Positions 46,920-47,921 of a DNA stretch of 47,921 nucleotides are shown one piece after another (positions within the stretch are counted from its first letter, which is position 1; each line of letters opens with the position of its first letter). Origin of the DNA: Apostichopus parvimensis. Lineage: Eukaryota > Echinodermata > Holothuroidea > Aspidochirotida > Stichopodidae. A program made the translations under genes and the position numbers. Below the pieces are notes generated by a model. The model was not told the origin of the DNA. It did no database searches and saw only the letters and a list, made by a program, of their open reading frames with translations. Location of the stretch: contig KN882245.1 in the NCBI GenBank assembly GCA_000934455.1, forward strand, positions 116,421 through 164,341, written 5' to 3'.

Positions 46920-47800
46920 TCTACTAGCATTGAGAGTAACTTTCCAGCGTGATCAGTTATCTCTGTTCTGGTACGGAGACCCATACAGAGAGCAATACAC
47001 ACGCAAAATATAAACACAGAACTCAACTGGATTGGAATATAGTAGAAATATGTAATGTGCATGCACATTACAAATTTTTACTATACCTTACAAAAACATT
47101 TGCAAACTGATATTTAATACATGTACATTCAAATTTTGGGCCCAGGTAAATCGTATTACTTACTTAAATAAACTGGCATCGCACGGTACCACTAGTACAC
47201 TTAAAAATAATACTTGAAGGTTAAGTTCTTTATTCTTCTGTGGTCCTGTAGATGTTGATATTAAATTGCTTTGTGCTTTTCTTTTATTTAATATATTTGC
47301 TTTAAGAAATAAGTTCCAGGAGGGCGATATATGTTCCATTCAGTATCGAAGTTCAGTCCCAACATATGTTCCTTGCTTTTATCCGTTCCAAAAAAATTCT
47401 TCCTTACTTCTGACTGTTCTGTTCACTATAGAATCCTTTGCCAATGTCCTGACATCAATAGGTTATTATTTACGAATCTCCATCACCTTTTCTTAATGTA
47501 CCAATCCTTTCTATTAAACTTCCTTCTGCTCTCTACTCCTACCATGTGTACACTCCCTTTCCTATCTCACTCCCAGAGTAACAATACTCACAAGCAGGCT
47601 TCATACTTAATTACCCTCTGAGTCATCCTTTTTCCAGCGAAGACCCTGATAGAACAAGTAGTCTACTCAAAGTTATCCCCCCCCCCCCTTTGACTTAGTG
47701 TGCACTGTAAGTGCTTTACCATTGAAATATATATAGCATGTGCAGTACCACAATATAGGGCAATGTAAATCTCTATTAAAATACACTATGTAAGAGCATA
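46920..47800. other. Spacer, nothing recognised
   Basis: Contains a C run at 47678-47690 and short frames only. Confidence 0.4.
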
Positions 47801-47921
47801 CAGTCTTAAATGTATATCCAGGCTTCATATGGCCAGATAAAACTTGATCTGCATATCTGGATTGACTCTATATCCAGTTATATCTGGCTTTATATGGCCA
47901 GATAAAACTTGATCTGCATAT
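47800..47921. repeat. Second tatctggccagata repeat block, cut by the window edge
   Basis: Two units of tatggccagataaaacttga followed by tctgcatat, in direct order and 73 bp apart. The block continues past the right edge. Confidence 0.85.

Overview
This is invertebrate animal nuclear DNA: AT-rich, intron-dense and full of minisatellites and transposon relics, with two protein-coding genes, both on the minus strand. Protein content points to an animal; the repeat style resembles marine deuterostomes such as echinoderms, but that guess is weak.

Gene 1 (28222 down to the left edge) is a TDRD12-like piRNA-pathway protein. I reconstructed 29 coding exons with matching splice phases, giving about 1195 residues: N-terminal Tudor, Ser/Pro-rich linker, degenerate DEAD-box helicase (DDAD), CCCH zinc finger, second Tudor, and the first part of a third extended Tudor that continues past the left edge.

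The middle of gene 1 is present twice. A 4.5-kb block with exons 6-10 lies at 15056-19542 and again at 19593-24000, separated by 50 Ns and bounded by the same 50-bp minisatellite. The copies encode the same protein where compared, and joining them in series would break the frame, so an unmerged-allele assembly artefact is the simplest reading.

Gene 2 (42996 to 38541) is a complete Derlin-1 of 254 residues in seven coding exons, including a 27-bp microexon. It is an ER membrane protein of ER-associated degradation.

The introns of gene 1 hold a dead Penelope-like retroelement with an inverted pair of decayed hammerhead-like motifs, a 393-bp hAT-type MITE with a perfect 8-bp target duplication, and several minisatellites. 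The 10-kb spacer between the genes (28.3-38.5 kb) has no recognisable gene. It holds tRNA-like B-box repeats, a 918-bp inverted-repeat element, nested hairpins, another TIR-like element and a tandem array merging into a dispersed repeat. The right end (43-47.9 kb) is upstream of Derlin-1 and contains only repeats that I can recognise. I see no rRNA, intact tRNA or CRISPR.
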